A stretch of DNA of 64,000 nucleotides. Origin: Lacinutrix jangbogonensis. Its GTDB lineage: Bacteria > Bacteroidota > Bacteroidia > Flavobacteriales > Flavobacteriaceae. Every line of letters starts with the position of its first letter. Within the stretch, counting starts at the first letter, position 1. Position numbers and translations under genes: made by a program. Of the stretch, positions 62,519-64,000 are shown piece by piece. The notes under the pieces are model-generated. The model was not told the DNA's origin. It saw only the letters and a list, made by a program, of their open reading frames with translations, and did no database searches. The DNA is taken from assembly GCF_000797445.1 (NCBI RefSeq), contig NZ_JSWF01000024.1:1-64000 (forward strand), given 5' to 3'.

Positions 62519-63421
62519 ATGTCGTCAAAAATTAAAATTTTACCAATAGTACTAAGTTTTTTTGGACTTTGGATAGCAACCAAATTCTCAAGTGAATTCG
62601 AGGTTGTTTTGGGTTTTATTCTCATTTTGTCCTTTGGAATATTACATGGCTCAAACGACATATTACTAATTGACTCATTATCTAATTCTAAAGCGGCCTA
62701 TCCATTTGTAAAAATATTGTCAATATATTTACTCACCGTTTTAACTGCTGTTGTAGTGTTCTACTTTATTCCAATACTAGCTTTAGTACTATTCATTATC
62801 TTTAGCGCCTTCCATTTTGGCGAACAACATTGGGAAAACAGAGCGCTACAGGCTTCTAAATGGATTAACAATCTATTTTACCTGGTTTATGGTTTACTAA
62901 TTCTCTTTCTTTTATTTATAATTAATAAAACTGAAGTTATTGAAGTTGTTAAGTCCATAACTGAATATAACATTAATGAACGTTTAATTACCTATAGCAC
63001 AATAACTGTTGGTAGTGCCTTTATTTTATTATCACTGTATTTGATTTTTAAATCTGAAACTTATAAAAAGGATATTCTAAAAGAATTCTTCTATATCCTT
63101 GTTTTCTTTATCATTTTTAAATCCTCTACATTAATTTGGGGATTTACTATTTATTTTATTTTTTGGCATAGCATTCCTTCTCTGTTTGAACAAATAACAT
63201 TTATCTACGGAGATTTTAGCAAAAAAAATATTCTGCTTTATTTTAAAAAAGCATCTCCTTATTGGGTTATCTCTTTAATAGGGATCGCTGGAGTTTATTA
63301 TATTTTTAAAGATCAAAAATTATTTTATGCAGTATTCTTCTCTTTTATTGCTGCTGTTACTTTTCCGCACTCAATTGTAATAAATAAAATGTTTGCGCAT
63401 AAAAAAACGCAACCAAATTAA
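62519..63421 (+). CDS. blh: Brp/Blh-family beta-carotene 15,15'-dioxygenase
   Basis: Cleaves beta-carotene to two retinal molecules, the chromophore of the neighbouring rhodopsin. 300 residues, integral membrane with about eight segments. Family motifs: ILHGSNDILLID near 40-51, SAFHFGEQHWENR near 97-109 (metal His), FIFWHSIPSLFEQI near 211-224 and FPHSIVINKM near 283-292, all His-containing and conserved in Brp/Blh. Divergent to proteorhodopsin, as in many marine genomes. The stop codon lies inside the second 30-nt repeat. Confidence 0.95.
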   Translation: MSSKIKILPIVLSFFGLWIATKFSSEFEVVLGFILILSFGILHGSNDILLIDSLSNSKAAYPFVKILSIYLLTVLTAVVVFYFIPILALVLFIIFSAFHFGEQHWENRALQASKWINNLFYLVYGLLILFLLFIINKTEVIEVVKSITEYNINERLITYSTITVGSAFILLSLYLIFKSETYKKDILKEFFYILVFFIIFKSSTLIWGFTIYFIFWHSIPSLFEQITFIYGDFSKKNILLYFKKASPYWVISLIGIAGVYYIFKDQKLFYAVFFSFIAAVTFPHSIVINKMFAHKKTQPN

Positions 63422-63431
63422 TGATTGCGTT
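63402..63431. repeat. 30-nt direct repeat, copy 2 (terminator hairpin)
   Basis: Identical to 61578-61607. It overlaps the last codons of blh and forms the hairpin after its stop; on the minus strand it also lies beyond the dnaK stop with a T run. Confidence 0.85.
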
Positions 63432-63445
63432 TTAATATGTAATGG

Positions 63446-63465
63446 ATTCCTGCCTTCGCAAGAAT
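63446..63465. repeat. degenerate ATTCCTGC-GCAGGAAT palindrome
   Basis: ATTCCTGCCTTCGCAAGAAT between blh and dnaK; one mismatch in the stem. Same family as 11956, 12004 and 24018. Confidence 0.6.
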
Positions 63466-63475
63466 AATAAAATGC

Positions 63476-64000
63476 TTATTTCACTTCTTCGAAATCTACA
63501 TCTTCAACATTGTCACTTTCAGCTTGAGCTGGTTCTTCTGCTCCTGCTTCTGGTCCAGCTGCTCCACCTTGAGCATCTGCTTGTGCTTTGTACATTTCTT
63601 CGCTAGCTACTTTCCAAACTTCGTTAAGTTTATCTAAAGCTGGGGCGATAACTGCAACATCTTTAGTTTCGTAAGCTACTTTTAATTCAGCTAAAGCTTC
63701 TTCAATTGGTGCTTTTTTATCATCAGATAATTTATCACCAAATTCTTTAAGTTGATTTTCTGTTTGGAAAATCATAGAATCTGCTTCGTTTAATTTCTTA
63801 GCATTTTCTGATGCTTTTGCATCTGCTTCTGCATTTGCTTCTGCATCAGCTCTCATTGCTTTAATTTCATCTTCAGTTAAACCAGAAGACGCTTCGATTC
63901 TAATATCTTGTGTCTTGTTAGTTGCCTTATCTGTAGCAGAAACTTTAATTATTCCGTTAGCATCAATATCGAAAGTTACTTCAATTTGTGGTACACCTCT
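63476..64000 (-). CDS. dnaK: molecular chaperone DnaK, C-terminal part (runs off the window)
   Basis: The minus strand is open from the window edge to TAA at 63476 (174 residues present). It opens with [20 protein letters not shown] then [26 protein letters not shown] split by the usual substrate-binding domain boundary, continues into the helical lid ([34 protein letters not shown]), and ends with a Gly/Ala-rich linker and the acidic tail [12 protein letters not shown], the DnaK C-terminal EEVK-like motif. Hsp70 chaperone; the ATPase domain lies outside the window. Confidence 0.97.
   Translation of the reverse strand, partial: RGVPQIEVTFDIDANGIIKVSATDKATNKTQDIRIEASSGLTEDEIKAMRADAEANAEADAKASENAKKLNEADSMIFQTENQLKEFGDKLSDDKKAPIEEALAELKVAYETKDVAVIAPALDKLNEVWKVASEEMYKAQADAQGGAAGPEAGAEEPAQAESDNVEDVDFEEVK

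Noticed and set aside
1-64000. tRNA, rRNA, CRISPR arrays, riboswitches and integrase-flanked islands
   Set aside because: I looked for cloverleaf, repeat-spacer and integrase signals in the intergenic stretches and found none I could support.

Overview
The window is AT-rich DNA from a marine member of the Flavobacteriaceae (Bacteroidetes). The evidence is the gene content: a green-type proteorhodopsin next to a Brp/Blh carotene dioxygenase, a dispersed menaquinone pathway, an MccB-like acyl-CoA carboxylase, SusC-style plug domains, and small DUF2490, DUF2853 and CAL67264-type proteins. Several genes carry upstream boxes of the Bacteroidetes form TAnnTTTG instead of sigma70 boxes. No rRNA, tRNA, CRISPR array or intact insertion sequence is visible.

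Layout. 1-3130: guanine deaminase (guaD) amid decayed gene remnants. 3133-9612: fumarase (fumC) and two histidine-degradation genes (hutI, hutG), with small membrane proteins and an acetyltransferase. 9613-10201: intergenic repeats, a frameshifted GIY-YIG gene and a long hairpin. 10201-19763: a seven-gene same-strand cluster of mostly unrecognised proteins (coiled-coil protein, unknown protein, classic-clade AAA ATPase, NudK-like NUDIX, probable DUF6638 protein, two membrane proteins), interrupted by a dead four-helix-bundle gene. 20066-25013: a metallo-beta-lactamase-fold lipoprotein, the ABC-F factor ettA, and a flavin reductase/MarR/pirin set with a probable palindromic operator. 25153-28499: acyl-CoA carboxylase beta subunit, then a tandem pair of exported paralogues, the second frameshifted.

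28534-37329 holds three tandem transcription units on the minus strand. They encode secreted chimeras built from VIT, VWA, carboxypeptidase-regulatory, TonB-plug, TPR and DUF2135 modules. Each unit has the same promoter architecture (two or three 21-bp direct repeats starting 60-62 bp upstream of the start codon, and a TAGTTTT(G/A) box 24-26 bp upstream) and its own terminator. One unit carries an in-frame TAA and another a frameshift.

37655-55154: SppA, then the menaquinone genes menE, menC, menA, menB, menD, menF and a hotdog thioesterase, interspersed with a CPBP-family membrane protein, a periplasmic carbonic anhydrase with a DUF2490 protein, a sterol-desaturase-family protein, a SPOR protein, a secreted C1 peptidase and an S1-domain protein. 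55382-60721: a LOV-like PAS protein lacking the flavin-binding Cys, a serine hydrolase, a secreted amidohydrolase and a nitronate monooxygenase. 60790-64000: a methyltransferase, the divergent proteorhodopsin/blh pair flanked by identical 30-nt direct repeats, and the 3' part of dnaK.

The genes together suggest a heterotrophic, menaquinone-respiring marine bacterium with light-driven proton pumping. The regions most worth study are the AAA/coiled-coil/NUDIX/membrane cluster and the tandem VIT/VWA/plug units with their shared regulatory cassette. Several genes in this contig look broken; whether these are real mutations or assembly errors cannot be settled from the sequence alone.
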